A stretch of DNA of 47,218 nt from Prosthecobacter debontii (GTDB lineage: Bacteria > Verrucomicrobiota > Verrucomicrobiia > Verrucomicrobiales > Akkermansiaceae), in the NCBI GenBank assembly GCA_945885485.1, contig CAMCYT010000001.1, positions 1-47,218 of the forward strand, in the 5' to 3' direction. The position numbers and the translations under genes are program-made. The notes beneath the pieces are model-generated. The model searched no databases, had not been told where the DNA came from, and saw only the letters and a list, made by a program, of their open reading frames with translations. Positions 1 to 8,137 of the stretch are shown piece by piece. Each line of letters opens with the position of its first letter. Position 1 is the first letter of the stretch.

Positions 1-1
1 G

Positions 2-895
2 GGCATTCTTTACTGCATCGATTTCGAGACCCAGAAATTACGCTGGAAAATGGAAACCGGTGATACGATCCAGGCCGCACCCGCGATTTCTAACGAAAAA
101 GTTTTCGTCGGCTCGGGCGACAAGCATTTCTACGCGCTCGATCTCAAGACCGGCGAAAAACTGTGGGCTGTCGAGGGCGGCGACAAATTTCCCTCTGCCG
201 CAAACTTGGTTAACGCTCCCGATGGTTCGGGCGTATGGGTCCTCGTGAATGGCTATGACGGAATCACCCGCTGCCTGCGCGCAGAAGATGGCTCCGTCGT
301 ATGGACTTACGCAACCAAAGACTTTATCAACGGCACACCCGCAGTCATCGATGGACGACTCATCGCTTTTGGCGGTTGCGACCAGGTGATTCATATTCTC
401 AATCTCGCCGACGGATCGCTCGTGAGTAAAATCGACACGGATGCTCAAATCACCAATTCCGTCGCCACCATTGGCACCACGGTTTACTGCGGCAATCACG
501 CCAACCAACTCGTCGCCGCCGAGGCGGATGCGAAAAAACTTTCCTGGGTCTACCAAGCTAACGAATTTCCCTTTTTCACCGCTCCAGCCGTCGATGACAA
601 AAATGTTTATATCGGCTCGCGCGACAAATCCCTCCACGCCATCAAACGCAGCGACGGCACCAGTGCATGGACTTTCAAAACCGGCGGTCGGATCGGCAGC
701 TCGCCCATCGCCTTTGACGACGGCATCGTCTTCGGCTCGAGCGATGGCCGCCTCTACGCCGCCAACCCAGCCGATGGAACTGAGCTTTGGCGCCTCGATT
801 TAGGAGAAGATCTCACCGCTTCGCCCGTATACGCTCAAGGCCGCATCATCATAACAGGTGGCAAAGGCACCCTTTATGTGATATCGGGTAAATGA
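2..895 (+). CDS. PQQ-type beta-propeller repeat protein, 3' part
   Basis: The frame is open to the left edge of the window, so the N-terminus is missing. The first visible codons already read like a propeller blade (G-x-L-Y-C-I-D ... W-K), so the first ATG at 50 is internal, not the start. At least five blades follow with the usual pattern: VFVGSGDKHFYALD, then TGEKLWAVEGG about ten residues later. This is the PQQ/BamB-like repeat family, normally secreted or periplasmic; members are either scaffolds or quinoprotein-like enzymes. No cofactor-binding signature can be claimed from the repeats alone. The gene ends 27 bases before the radical SAM gene and may be co-transcribed with it, but no functional link is evident. 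A second full propeller protein lies at 17626-18864. Confidence 0.85.
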   Translation, partial: GILYCIDFETQKLRWKMETGDTIQAAPAISNEKVFVGSGDKHFYALDLKTGEKLWAVEGGDKFPSAANLVNAPDGSGVWVLVNGYDGITRCLRAEDGSVVWTYATKDFINGTPAVIDGRLIAFGGCDQVIHILNLADGSLVSKIDTDAQITNSVATIGTTVYCGNHANQLVAAEADAKKLSWVYQANEFPFFTAPAVDDKNVYIGSRDKSLHAIKRSDGTSAWTFKTGGRIGSSPIAFDDGIVFGSSDGRLYAANPADGTELWRLDLGEDLTASPVYAQGRIIITGGKGTLYVISGK

Positions 896-922
896 TCCCA
901 CCAATTCCTGACTCTCATCACC

Positions 923-2254
923 ATGCCAGAAACCACTTCGAATCCACCCCCATCGCACGGCACCCGCGCGGGTAATTATTTCATCTCGAACTATCCGCCG
1001 TTTTCCTTCTGGACCGATGATCAGGCAGCTGCGGTCGAGGAGGCTTACTCCGCTCCCCATGAAGGCACACCACCTGCGCTTGGCCTTTATCATCACATCC
1101 CTTTCTGCCGCAAGCGCTGCCATTTCTGCTACTTCCGCGTTTACACCGACAAGAACGCCGACGAGATCAAGCACTACCTCGACTCCACCGTCCGCGAGCT
1201 GGAAATGATGGCGCGCAAGCCGCTCATCGCAGGCCGCAAACCGCACTTCATCTACTTCGGCGGCGGCACTCCGTCCTACCTATCCGCATCACAACTCGTC
1301 GATCTAACAGACAGAATGAAAGCCCTGCTCCCATGGGACGCGGCCGAGGAAGTCGCATTCGAATGCGAACCCGGAACCCTCAATCCCGGCAAGCTCACCG
1401 CCATCAAGGACATCGGCGTCACTCGACTCTCCCTCGGGATTGAGAACTTCAATGATCGTATTCTCGAAATCAACGGCCGTGCCCACCGCACCAAAGAAGT
1501 CTGGCGCGCTTACGAACGCGCCCGCGCCGAAAATTTCGATCAAGTCAACATCGACCTCATCGCCGGCATGCTCGAAGAAACCGATGAAAACTGGCAGAAT
1601 AACATCGCCAAAACTCTCGAGCTCGCCCCCGACTCCGTCACGATCTATCAGATGGAAGTGCCTTACAACACCGGCATCTACAAGGACATGAAAGCCAGCG
1701 GAAGCCTCGTCGCTCCCATCGCAGATTGGGAAACCAAACGCCGCTGGGTCAAGGAAGCCTTCGCCGAACTCGAAGCCAATGGCTACACGATCTCCTCCGG
1801 ATACACCGCTGTGAAAAATCCCGAACGCACCAAGTTTATCTATCGCGATTCCCTCTGGGGCGGAGCCGATCTGTTAGGCCTCGGCGTCGCCTCTTTCTCT
1901 CATGCCAAAGGTGTCCATTATCAAAATCTGACGGAAATTGACGACTACGATGCCGCCATCTCTGCGGGTCGCATGCCGACCAAGCGCGCCCTCAGAACCA
2001 CCGAAGAGGAACGCATGATCCGCGAGTTCATTCTCCAAATGAAACTCGGCCGCGTGAAAGCCGATTATTTCCAACAGAAATTCGGCATCAACATCCTCGA
2101 ACGCTTTGCCGCTCCGCTCGCCCAGATCCAATCCGAAGGCCTCCTCCAAATCGAGAGCGCCGCCATCCACCTCACCCGCGACGGACTCCTCTGCGTCGAT
2201 AACCTCCTCCACGACTTCTTCCTCCCTCACCACCACACCGATAAAATCGTCTAA
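923..2254 (+). CDS. HemN/HemW-like radical SAM protein
   Basis: 443 residues. The radical SAM cysteines are C62, C66 and C69 in FCRKRCHFCYF, the C-x3-C-x2-C spacing with an aromatic residue before the last Cys seen in the coproporphyrinogen III oxidase-like family. A glycine motif FGGGTPSYLS follows near residue 110, and the C-terminal part has the HemN_C-type helical domain (LRTTEEERMIREFILQMKLG). Established knowledge: the family covers HemN (anaerobic porphyrinogen decarboxylase), HemW (heme chaperone) and HemN-like methyl or cyclopropane enzymes in biosynthetic clusters. True HemN has a further Cys two residues after the third ligand; here that position is Phe, so HemN activity is doubtful. 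Its location beside an aromatic-metabolite-like gene run leaves a biosynthetic role open. Confidence 0.85.
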   Translation: MPETTSNPPPSHGTRAGNYFISNYPPFSFWTDDQAAAVEEAYSAPHEGTPPALGLYHHIPFCRKRCHFCYFRVYTDKNADEIKHYLDSTVRELEMMARKPLIAGRKPHFIYFGGGTPSYLSASQLVDLTDRMKALLPWDAAEEVAFECEPGTLNPGKLTAIKDIGVTRLSLGIENFNDRILEINGRAHRTKEVWRAYERARAENFDQVNIDLIAGMLEETDENWQNNIAKTLELAPDSVTIYQMEVPYNTGIYKDMKASGSLVAPIADWETKRRWVKEAFAELEANGYTISSGYTAVKNPERTKFIYRDSLWGGADLLGLGVASFSHAKGVHYQNLTEIDDYDAAISAGRMPTKRALRTTEEERMIREFILQMKLGRVKADYFQQKFGINILERFAAPLAQIQSEGLLQIESAAIHLTRDGLLCVDNLLHDFFLPHHHTDKIV

Positions 2255-2281
2255 CAATTTCTCCCATTCAAAAATCCAAAA

Positions 2282-2410
2282 GTTAGAACCACGAAACACA
2301 CAAAAATTTAAGATGAAAAATGGGAATACTTTATCATCAAAGAGTAGTGGGAGAAACTCGTGCAATCCTCTCTCCTTTCGTGTGCTTCGTGATTTTCGTG
2401 GTTATAAAAT
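2282..2410. repeat. Intergenic inverted repeat, ACCACGAAA type
   Basis: The left arm near 2287-2306 (AACCACGAAACACACAAAA) pairs imperfectly with the right arm near 2374-2404, whose complement reads ACCACGAAAATCACGAAG followed by CACACGAAAG. Arms are separated by about 65 bases and would form a long stem in RNA. It lies between the radical SAM gene and the chorismate-lyase-like gene. The arms carry a short A-rich quasi-period, like three other inverted repeats in this window. It could act as a transcript end or be a remnant of a dispersed element. Confidence 0.6.
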
Positions 2411-2427
2411 TGGTTTTTCGTCGGTTA

Positions 2428-2477
2428 AATCATCTCCCTGTTCATCTGCGTTCATCCTGTCCATCTGTGGTTAAATT
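2428..2477. repeat. Single arm of CCACAGATGGACA-type dispersed repeat
   Basis: The complement reads TTAACCACAGATGGACAGG then ATGAACGCAGATGAACAGGG, a run with a period of about ten bases. This is a very common intergenic repeat style in Verrucomicrobiota. Here only one arm is seen, directly next to the preceding inverted repeat and 19 bases before the next start codon. A related pair of arms lies at 7990-8085. Confidence 0.55.
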
Positions 2478-2495
2478 ACTCTTTCAGAACAAATC

Positions 2496-3029
2496 ATGCA
2501 GGCTCCCAAACTTCTCACAGAACTCAACCCCATCCTCGCCACCTCCCACCTCGGGGCGGTGCCGCTGTCTTGGATACCTGCAAATGAAGTCCCGCAGCCC
2601 TATCAGAAACTTCTTGTCCACGATCACGACATGACCTCGGAACTCGCCGCCTTCCATGGCGATTCCATCTCACTCACCGTCCTGCATTCGCAGCTCAACG
2701 ATTCAATCTACCTCCGCGAAGTCACGCTCCACGCCTCCTCCTCCGGCACCACCGTCGAATACGGCGTGATCGAGATCCTCCTCGACTCTTTCCCGCCCGA
2801 ACTCCGCCCCCGCATCCTCGCCGGAGATACCCCCCTAGGCACCATCCTCACCACCTCCGGCCTCCGCTTCCATAGCGAACCCCAAGGCTTCTTCACTATA
2901 CCTAGCCAGAAACTCGAAAGCATTTTTTTACAATCTCCCTCTGGAAAAATCTTATTTGGACGCTATAATCAATTGGTTGGAGATGAATCCAAGGTCTTCG
3001 CCCGCATTCTCGAAATCCTTCCTCACTGA
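2496..3029 (+). CDS. Chorismate lyase-like (UbiC/DUF98-type) protein
   Basis: 177 residues, near the usual 165-200 for the family. The pattern LLVHDHDMTSEL, then YLREVTL, then VEYGVIEILLDSFP and GDTPLGTIL follows the chorismate pyruvate-lyase fold (UbiC and the DUF98 4-hydroxybenzoate synthases). If active it would release pyruvate from chorismate to give 4-hydroxybenzoate. There is no signal peptide, so it is cytoplasmic. It stands 22 bases before the halogenase-like flavoprotein and in the same run as an adenylating ligase and a hotdog thioesterase, the set expected when 4-hydroxybenzoate is a starter for a pigment or other aromatic product. Assignment is by pattern only; the family is poorly conserved. 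Confidence 0.65.
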   Translation: MQAPKLLTELNPILATSHLGAVPLSWIPANEVPQPYQKLLVHDHDMTSELAAFHGDSISLTVLHSQLNDSIYLREVTLHASSSGTTVEYGVIEILLDSFPPELRPRILAGDTPLGTILTTSGLRFHSEPQGFFTIPSQKLESIFLQSPSGKILFGRYNQLVGDESKVFARILEILPH

Positions 3030-3051
3030 AATACTCAATACTCAATCTCCC

Positions 3052-4305
3052 ATGCAATACGATGCGATCATCATCGGCGGCGGCCCCGCCGGCACCACCT
3101 CCGCGACTCTCCTTGCAGAGAAAGGCCACCGCGTCCTCCTCGTCGAGAAAACCACCTTCCCCCGCTACCACGTCGGCGAGTCACTCATGCCCTTCTGCTG
3201 GTTCACCCTGAATCGTCTCGGTGTCATCGACCGCATGGCGGAAATCGGGTTCACTCGTAAACACAGCGTTCAGTTCGCCTCCATCGACGGGAGCGTCTCC
3301 GCACCCTTTTACTTCTTCCAACACTTCGATCATCCCGCGGCCACAACCTGGCAAGTCGAGCGCCAGGACTTCGACCTCATGCTCCTCGACAACGCCCGCT
3401 CCAAGGGCGTCGAAGTCCGCGAAAACACCACCGCCCTCGAATTTCTCAAAAACGGCGATCGCATCAACGGTATCCGCGCCCGCACTGGCGATGAGGATCC
3501 ATTTGAAGTTACCGCCCCAATCACCCTCGATTGCACCGGCCGCGACGCGCTCTTTCAGCGGAAACACGGCACCCGTAATCGCGATCCCCAACTCAACAAA
3601 GTCTCCATCTGGACGCTCTATCAGGATGCCAAACGTGACAGCGGCCTCGAAGAAGGCGCCACCACCATCGCCTACCTCCCGGGTGGCGGCTGGTTCTGGA
3701 ACATCCCGCTGCGCAACGGAGTTGTTAGCTCCGGCATTGTCGCCGAACGCGACTACCTTTTCAAACCCGGTGAAACCCGCGATCCTGCCGAAATTTACGC
3801 CCGCGAAATCGAAAACAACGCTTGGGTCAAAGACCACCTCTCCGTCGGCACACAATTCGGCGAATACTGGGTCACCGGCGAATACTCTTACCGCGCCGAA
3901 CACTGCGCCAACGATGGACTCGTCCTCGTCGGCGACGCCTTCGCTTTCCTTGATCCCGTTTTCTCCTCCGGTGTTTTCCTTGCCCTGAAATCCGGTGAAA
4001 TGGCCGCCGATGCCGCCCACGCCGCCCTCGAAAAAGGCGATACCTCCGCCGCCGCCTTCGCCCATTATGGAGAAACACTCTGCGGCCACATCGAAACCAT
4101 GCGTCGCATCGTTTATGCTTTTTACGACAAAGACTTCAGCTTCGCTAAACTCATCCGCAAATACCCCGATCTCCGCCCGAAACTCACCGATGTCCTCATT
4201 GGCAACGTCGAAGGCCAGGACTACACCGACCTCGCCCGCGCCATCGCCGATTTCGCGAAATTGCCCGAACCCCTCGACTACGGACGCGTCCCTGTCGTAG
4301 TCTGA
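3052..4305 (+). CDS. Flavin-dependent halogenase-like oxidoreductase
   Basis: 417 residues from ATG 3052; an upstream in-frame ATG at 2956 lies inside the preceding gene and is unlikely. Residues 9-14 (GGGPAG) are the FAD-binding glycine motif, 42-46 read GESLM, and W214-F-W-N-I-P219 matches the W-x-W-x-I-P motif of flavin-dependent halogenases. GDA (294-296) and DPVFSSG (301-307) match the second FAD contact of the CndH/PltA-like branch. A Lys at about 70 lies where the halogenase catalytic Lys is expected. Members of this branch act on carrier-bound pyrroles or phenols, but many relatives are reductases or monooxygenases. It follows the chorismate-lyase-like gene by 22 bases, consistent with an aromatic substrate. 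Confidence 0.8.
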   Translation: MQYDAIIIGGGPAGTTSATLLAEKGHRVLLVEKTTFPRYHVGESLMPFCWFTLNRLGVIDRMAEIGFTRKHSVQFASIDGSVSAPFYFFQHFDHPAATTWQVERQDFDLMLLDNARSKGVEVRENTTALEFLKNGDRINGIRARTGDEDPFEVTAPITLDCTGRDALFQRKHGTRNRDPQLNKVSIWTLYQDAKRDSGLEEGATTIAYLPGGGWFWNIPLRNGVVSSGIVAERDYLFKPGETRDPAEIYAREIENNAWVKDHLSVGTQFGEYWVTGEYSYRAEHCANDGLVLVGDAFAFLDPVFSSGVFLALKSGEMAADAAHAALEKGDTSAAAFAHYGETLCGHIETMRRIVYAFYDKDFSFAKLIRKYPDLRPKLTDVLIGNVEGQDYTDLARAIADFAKLPEPLDYGRVPVVV

Positions 4306-4317
4306 AACGGTAGAGCA

Positions 4318-4341
4318 CCCGCTTCGCTCCCATTGTGGTTC
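4318..4341 (-). repeat. CACAATGGGAGCGAAGC repeat, copy 1
   Basis: The minus strand reads GAACCACAATGGG followed by AGCGAAGCGG. The same 23 bases occur on the plus strand at about 7931-7953. The two copies therefore form an inverted pair bracketing the glycosyltransferase-to-ligase genes (4430-7916). A shortened core (GAACCACAATGG) recurs inside a palindrome at 44683-44737. Confidence 0.75.
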
Positions 4342-4429
4342 TCTTCATTATTTGTTCAGGTTTTATTCCTTGTGTAGAAACTCAGTCCGTGGGTTCTAGT
4401 CTTCTGTCTTTCAGTCTTGAGTCTCCAGC

Positions 4430-5713
4430 ATGAACTTCGCCTTCCTCACTCCCGGCACTGGATCTTATTATTGCGGAGCCTGCATGCGTGATAACGCGCT
4501 TGCGAAGTCGCTGCTCGCCGCAGGTCATCAGGTTTCCCTGCTGCCGATGTATCTTCCGCTTCAGCTTGATGAGGAAATGCTACCGCAGGAGCAAAACCCC
4601 ATCTTCTTCGGTGGCATCAATGTGTATCTCCAGCAGAACCTCTCAGTTTTCCGGCACACCCCGCGCTGGGTTGATGATTTGCTGAACAACACCAAACTTC
4701 TCCGCTTCGCCGCCAAGCGCAGCCACATGACTTCCGCCCGCGTCCACGGCGCGATGACGCTGGCCATGCTCCGCATCGAGGGCAGTCACTTCGGCAAGGA
4801 GCTCGATAAACTCATCGACTGGCTCGCCATCGAAAAACCCGACATCCTATGCTTGGGAACCGCTCTCCAAGCCGGCATGATCCGCCAGCTCAAGCAGCGC
4901 CTCGGTGTGAAAATTATCTGTTGTTTTCAAGGCGAAGACAGCTTCCTCGACGGGCTCCCCGAGCCGTTCAAATCCTCTTGCTGGCAAGAACTGCGCGATC
5001 GCCTCCAAGACGCGGATCTGCTCGTAGCTCCCAGTCAGTTTTATGCCGACCTCATGCGGGAGCGCCTCAATGCGCCCGATCTCCGCATCGAAATCATGCC
5101 CAACGGCATCGACCTCGAAGGTTACTTATCACCGCGCCCATCCTCGCCTCCCGTCATCGGTTATCTCGCCCGCATGATACGGGAAAAAGGTCTGTTAGAT
5201 CTGGTCGAGGCTTTCATTCATCTCCGCATCGCCCTCAAACACCCCGACGCCCGTCTGCACATTGCTGGTGCTGCCACCGCGGGCGATTCCGCACTCATCG
5301 CAGAGCTCAAACAGCAACTTGAAACCGCTGGGCTAAGCGATCAGGTCACTTGGTCGCCGAACATTTCCCGCGAGGAAAAAGCCAGCATGCTCTCCTCGCT
5401 GACCCTCTTCTCCGTCCCCGCAATTTATCCGGAAGCCTTCGGCCTCTATCTGTTAGAAGCCATGGCCAGCGGCTTGCCCGTCGTGCAGCCCAATGCATCC
5501 TCGTTTACTGAAATCATCACAAATAGCGGAGCTGGCGCTCTCGTCCCGCCCGGAGATACCCGCGCTCTCGCCGCAACTTGGCTGGAACTGCTAAATAACC
5601 CGGATGCCCTCCAATCTTTCCGTGAAAAAGGTCGCCATGCTGCCGAGCAATCCTATAGCATAGGAGCCATGCGTGACCGATTTCTCCACCTCGCCACACC
5701 ACTCGTTCCATGA
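4430..5713 (+). CDS. GT4-family glycosyltransferase
   Basis: 427 residues, two Rossmann-like domains. The N-terminal half starts MNFAFLTPGTGSYYCGACMR, where the glycine loop binds substrate, and the C-terminal half has IGYLARMIREKGLLDLVEAF (about residue 243) and the nucleotide-sugar motif FSVPAIYPEAFGLYLLEAMA, with the E-x7-E arrangement of GT4 retaining enzymes. Cytoplasmic; donor and acceptor unknown. It overlaps the thioesterase start by four bases (ATGA), so the two are translationally coupled. In the context of the neighbouring ligase and flavoprotein it could decorate a small aromatic or lipid product, but a role in envelope glycan synthesis is equally possible. Confidence 0.85.
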   Translation: MNFAFLTPGTGSYYCGACMRDNALAKSLLAAGHQVSLLPMYLPLQLDEEMLPQEQNPIFFGGINVYLQQNLSVFRHTPRWVDDLLNNTKLLRFAAKRSHMTSARVHGAMTLAMLRIEGSHFGKELDKLIDWLAIEKPDILCLGTALQAGMIRQLKQRLGVKIICCFQGEDSFLDGLPEPFKSSCWQELRDRLQDADLLVAPSQFYADLMRERLNAPDLRIEIMPNGIDLEGYLSPRPSSPPVIGYLARMIREKGLLDLVEAFIHLRIALKHPDARLHIAGAATAGDSALIAELKQQLETAGLSDQVTWSPNISREEKASMLSSLTLFSVPAIYPEAFGLYLLEAMASGLPVVQPNASSFTEIITNSGAGALVPPGDTRALAATWLELLNNPDALQSFREKGRHAAEQSYSIGAMRDRFLHLATPLVP

Positions 5714-6129
5714 GCAAGCCCGCCTTTGAAATACAACGCCATGTCGAGTTTTACGAAACCGACATGGCGGGCATCGTCCATTTCTCCAACTTTTTTCGCT
5801 TCATGGAAACCTGCGAGCACGCCTTCGTTCGCAGTCTCGATCACGAACTCCACGGCCTGCTCGACGGCCTCGAAACCGGCTGGCCACGCGTCAACGCCAC
5901 CTGCGACTACCGCTCGCCCGCGCGTTTTGGCGATCTCCTAACCATCCGACTGTTCATCGCGGAAGTCCGCAACCGCTCCGTCCGCTATCGCTTTGAAATC
6001 ACCCGCGAAGATACACTCATCGCAGAAGGCTCAATCTCCGCCGCCCACGTAGCCATCACCCCGGAAGGCATCAAAGCCGTCCCGCTCCCACCCACCCTCG
6101 CTCAAAAGCTCTCCGCACTGATCACTTGA
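5710..6129 (+). CDS. Hotdog-fold acyl-CoA thioesterase (YbgC / 4-HBT family)
   Basis: 139 residues, the full length for a single hotdog domain. The segment FYETDMAGIVHFSNFFRFME carries the catalytic Asp motif of the 4-hydroxybenzoyl-CoA thioesterase/YbgC family (x-T-D-x-x-G-h-V-x-x-x-x-Y/F). It hydrolyses an acyl- or aroyl-CoA (or carrier thioester) in the cytoplasm. The start overlaps the glycosyltransferase stop (ATGA), and the next gene begins 13 bases downstream, so this is an operon. YbgC proteins are often with Tol-Pal genes; those are absent here, which favours a pathway-specific role with the adenylating ligase. Confidence 0.85.
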   Translation: MSKPAFEIQRHVEFYETDMAGIVHFSNFFRFMETCEHAFVRSLDHELHGLLDGLETGWPRVNATCDYRSPARFGDLLTIRLFIAEVRNRSVRYRFEITREDTLIAEGSISAAHVAITPEGIKAVPLPPTLAQKLSALIT

Positions 6130-6142
6130 AACTTCTTACTAA

Positions 6143-6679
6143 ATGAAATCCATGAACTGGTTCTCTCTCGCACTTGTCACCGTCGCCTGTTGGGGACTTT
6201 ACGGAATTTTTCTCCACGCCGGCCAAGTCGGCATGAAGGATCCACTACTCGGCCGTTACAAGGCGTTCCTGTTTGTTGGCATCGCCTATTTCCTCACCGC
6301 CGTCCTTGCTCCGCTGGTTATTCTGTTAGCCTCGAAAAACATGAATTGGAACATGCCGCAAAAAGGCATGTGGATTTCACTTTTCGCAGGGATCCTTGGA
6401 GCCATCGGTGCGTTCTTCGTTCTGCTTGCGATGGGATCGGGCGCGAAGGCAGGGATGAATCCCGCCATCGTCGCGGTCTCGGTCATGTCGATTATCTTTG
6501 CCGGAGCGCCCATCGTGAATGCGATCGTCAGCATCGCGATGCATCCGCCCAAAGGAGGATTCTCCGCCATCCCAATCCCGTTCATCCTGGGAATTTTGCT
6601 CGCCGCACTCGGTGGCTTCATGGTCACCAAATACAAACCGTCTTCAGCACCGCCGCCGAAAATCGCTGAGAAGCCCTAA
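6143..6679 (+). CDS. Small multi-span membrane protein, half-DMT-like
   Basis: 178 residues with five likely membrane spans: around 5-27, 40-65, 78-102, 107-130 and 147-166. The N-terminus (FSLALVTVACWGLYGIFLHA) and the glycine-rich spans resemble one EamA/DMT half-domain; DMT transporters often have two such halves. It ends in a Pro/Lys-rich cytoplasmic tail. It sits in an operon-like run, 13 bases after the thioesterase and 28 before the ligase. A transport role for a product or precursor is an inference; no substrate can be named. Confidence 0.7.
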   Translation: MKSMNWFSLALVTVACWGLYGIFLHAGQVGMKDPLLGRYKAFLFVGIAYFLTAVLAPLVILLASKNMNWNMPQKGMWISLFAGILGAIGAFFVLLAMGSGAKAGMNPAIVAVSVMSIIFAGAPIVNAIVSIAMHPPKGGFSAIPIPFILGILLAALGGFMVTKYKPSSAPPPKIAEKP

Positions 6680-6707
6680 CATACGACTTATAGGATTTAT
6701 AGGACCT

Positions 6708-7916
6708 ATGTCTTCTTCGCTCCAGAAACTCAATGACCTGATCCACGCCATCCTGCCGGCGAACCGTTTCTACGCCGAAAAACTTGGAGCGCCCGGAAAA
6801 TTCACCAGCCTCTCCGATTTCACCGAGCGTGTCCCTTTCACCACCAAGGACGAACTCGCCGCGAATCGTGAACAGCACCCGCCCTACGGCACAACCCACA
6901 CCTTCCCGCTTTCTAACTATCACCGCTTTCATCAAACCAGCGGCACCCGCGGCAAACCCCTCATCTGGCTTGACGATCCCGACAACTGGACATGGATCCT
7001 CGACAACTGGGAATGGGTCTGGCGCGGCGCAGGCGTAAAGCCCGGCGACACCGCTTTTTTTCCGTTCTCGTTCGGTCCGTTTCTCGGCTTCTGGGCGGGC
7101 TTCGAAGCGGCCACCCGCATGGGCATCCGCGCCGTTCCCGGTGGCGGGCTTTCTTCGGAAGACCGCCTTCAACTGCTGCTGCAAAGCCACTCGACCATCC
7201 TCTGCTGCACACCCACCTACGCCCTGCGTCTCGCCGAGGTAGGCGAAAAAATGAAGCTCCCGGTCTCTTCACTGGGCATCAAGAAAATCATCGTCTGCGG
7301 TGAACCCGGCGGCAGCATCCTCGAAGTCCGCCAACGCATTGAAACCGCATGGCAGGCTCACGCTTACGATCACCATGGCATGACCGAGATCGGCCCAGTC
7401 TCTGTTAGTTCGGAGACCGATCGTGATCTTCTCTTACTACGGCATGACTCCTATTTCTGCGAAGTCATCGACCCCACCAACGGCACTCCTACTGCATTGG
7501 GAGAAACCGGCGAACTCGTCCTCACCACCCTTGGCCGCTACGGCTCGCCTCTGCTTCGCTACCGCACAGGCGACCTCGTCATGCCCGTCGCACACGAAGA
7601 ACAATTCGCCCTCCGTGGTGGCGTTCTCAGTCGCACCGACGACATGATCGTGATCCGTGGCATCAACATCTATCCGAGTTCTATCGATGCCATCGTTCGC
7701 TCATTTCCTGACATCGCCGAGTATCAGGTGGAAATCGACCAACGCCCAGCTCTTGCCGAGATCCATCTAACAGTCGAGTCCTCCACAGAAACCGCGAGCG
7801 CGCTCTCCCAAAAACTCCGCTCCGTCTTCACCCTCCGCATCCCCGTCACCGCCGTGCCCACCGGCACTCTCCCCACCTTCGAGGTCAAAGCCAAACGCTG
7901 GAATATTCTCCAATAA
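6708..7916 (+). CDS. PaaK-like AMP-binding acyl/aryl-CoA ligase
   Basis: 402 residues from ATG 6708; the reading frame is open upstream into the previous gene but homology-like sequence begins at MSSSLQKLND. Key segments: HQTSGTRGKPLIWLDD (the phosphate loop of the phenylacetate-CoA ligase branch), YDHHGMTEIGPVS (adenine contact), LLRYRTGDLV (ribose contact Asp) and RTDDMIVIRGINIYPSSID (hinge). Members of this branch activate aromatic acids such as phenylacetate or hydroxybenzoates as adenylates and pass them to CoA or a carrier protein. With the chorismate-lyase-like gene upstream, a 4-hydroxybenzoate-like substrate is a reasonable guess, not a demonstrated one. No carrier protein gene is visible in the window. 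Confidence 0.8.
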   Translation: MSSSLQKLNDLIHAILPANRFYAEKLGAPGKFTSLSDFTERVPFTTKDELAANREQHPPYGTTHTFPLSNYHRFHQTSGTRGKPLIWLDDPDNWTWILDNWEWVWRGAGVKPGDTAFFPFSFGPFLGFWAGFEAATRMGIRAVPGGGLSSEDRLQLLLQSHSTILCCTPTYALRLAEVGEKMKLPVSSLGIKKIIVCGEPGGSILEVRQRIETAWQAHAYDHHGMTEIGPVSVSSETDRDLLLLRHDSYFCEVIDPTNGTPTALGETGELVLTTLGRYGSPLLRYRTGDLVMPVAHEEQFALRGGVLSRTDDMIVIRGINIYPSSIDAIVRSFPDIAEYQVEIDQRPALAEIHLTVESSTETASALSQKLRSVFTLRIPVTAVPTGTLPTFEVKAKRWNILQ

Positions 7917-7930
7917 AACTAAAGAAATAT

Positions 7931-7953
7931 GAACCACAATGGGAGCGAAGCGG
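7931..7953 (+). repeat. CACAATGGGAGCGAAGC repeat, copy 2
   Basis: Exact inverted partner of the copy at 4318-4341, lying 15 bases after the ligase stop codon. Together the two bracket four genes. They could be independent insertions of a dispersed repeat or recombination sites for inversion of the bracketed genes. Confidence 0.75.
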
Positions 7954-7989
7954 ACATGGACGAACAACAAAAATTAAATCCTTTCGTTA

Positions 7990-8085
7990 AATGGACGCGG
8001 ATGTACACGGATTGTAAGAAATTTATAAAGAACTTATATCTTACTGTTTATCCGTGTGAATCTGTGTTCATCCGTGGTTCCAATT
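7990..8085. repeat. Intergenic inverted repeat, ACACGGATT type
   Basis: Left arm near 7990-8014 (AAATGGACGCGGATG then TACACGGATTG) and right arm near 8049-8082, whose complement reads ACCACGGATGAACACAGATT then CACACGGATAAA. The arms are imperfect and spaced by about 35 bases. Architecture and quasi-period match the other intergenic inverted repeats listed here. It separates the ligase run from the ABC ATPase gene. Confidence 0.6.
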
Positions 8086-8137
8086 CTTTTCTAAGATAAC
8101 CGTTGTTGGGCATCTTGCCCCAAACCCCTCTTCGATC

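Noticed and set aside
3181..4089. 302-codon minus-strand frame opposite the halogenase-like gene
   Set aside because: Gly/Val/Glu-rich antisense product with no motif; the plus frame has FAD and halogenase motifs.
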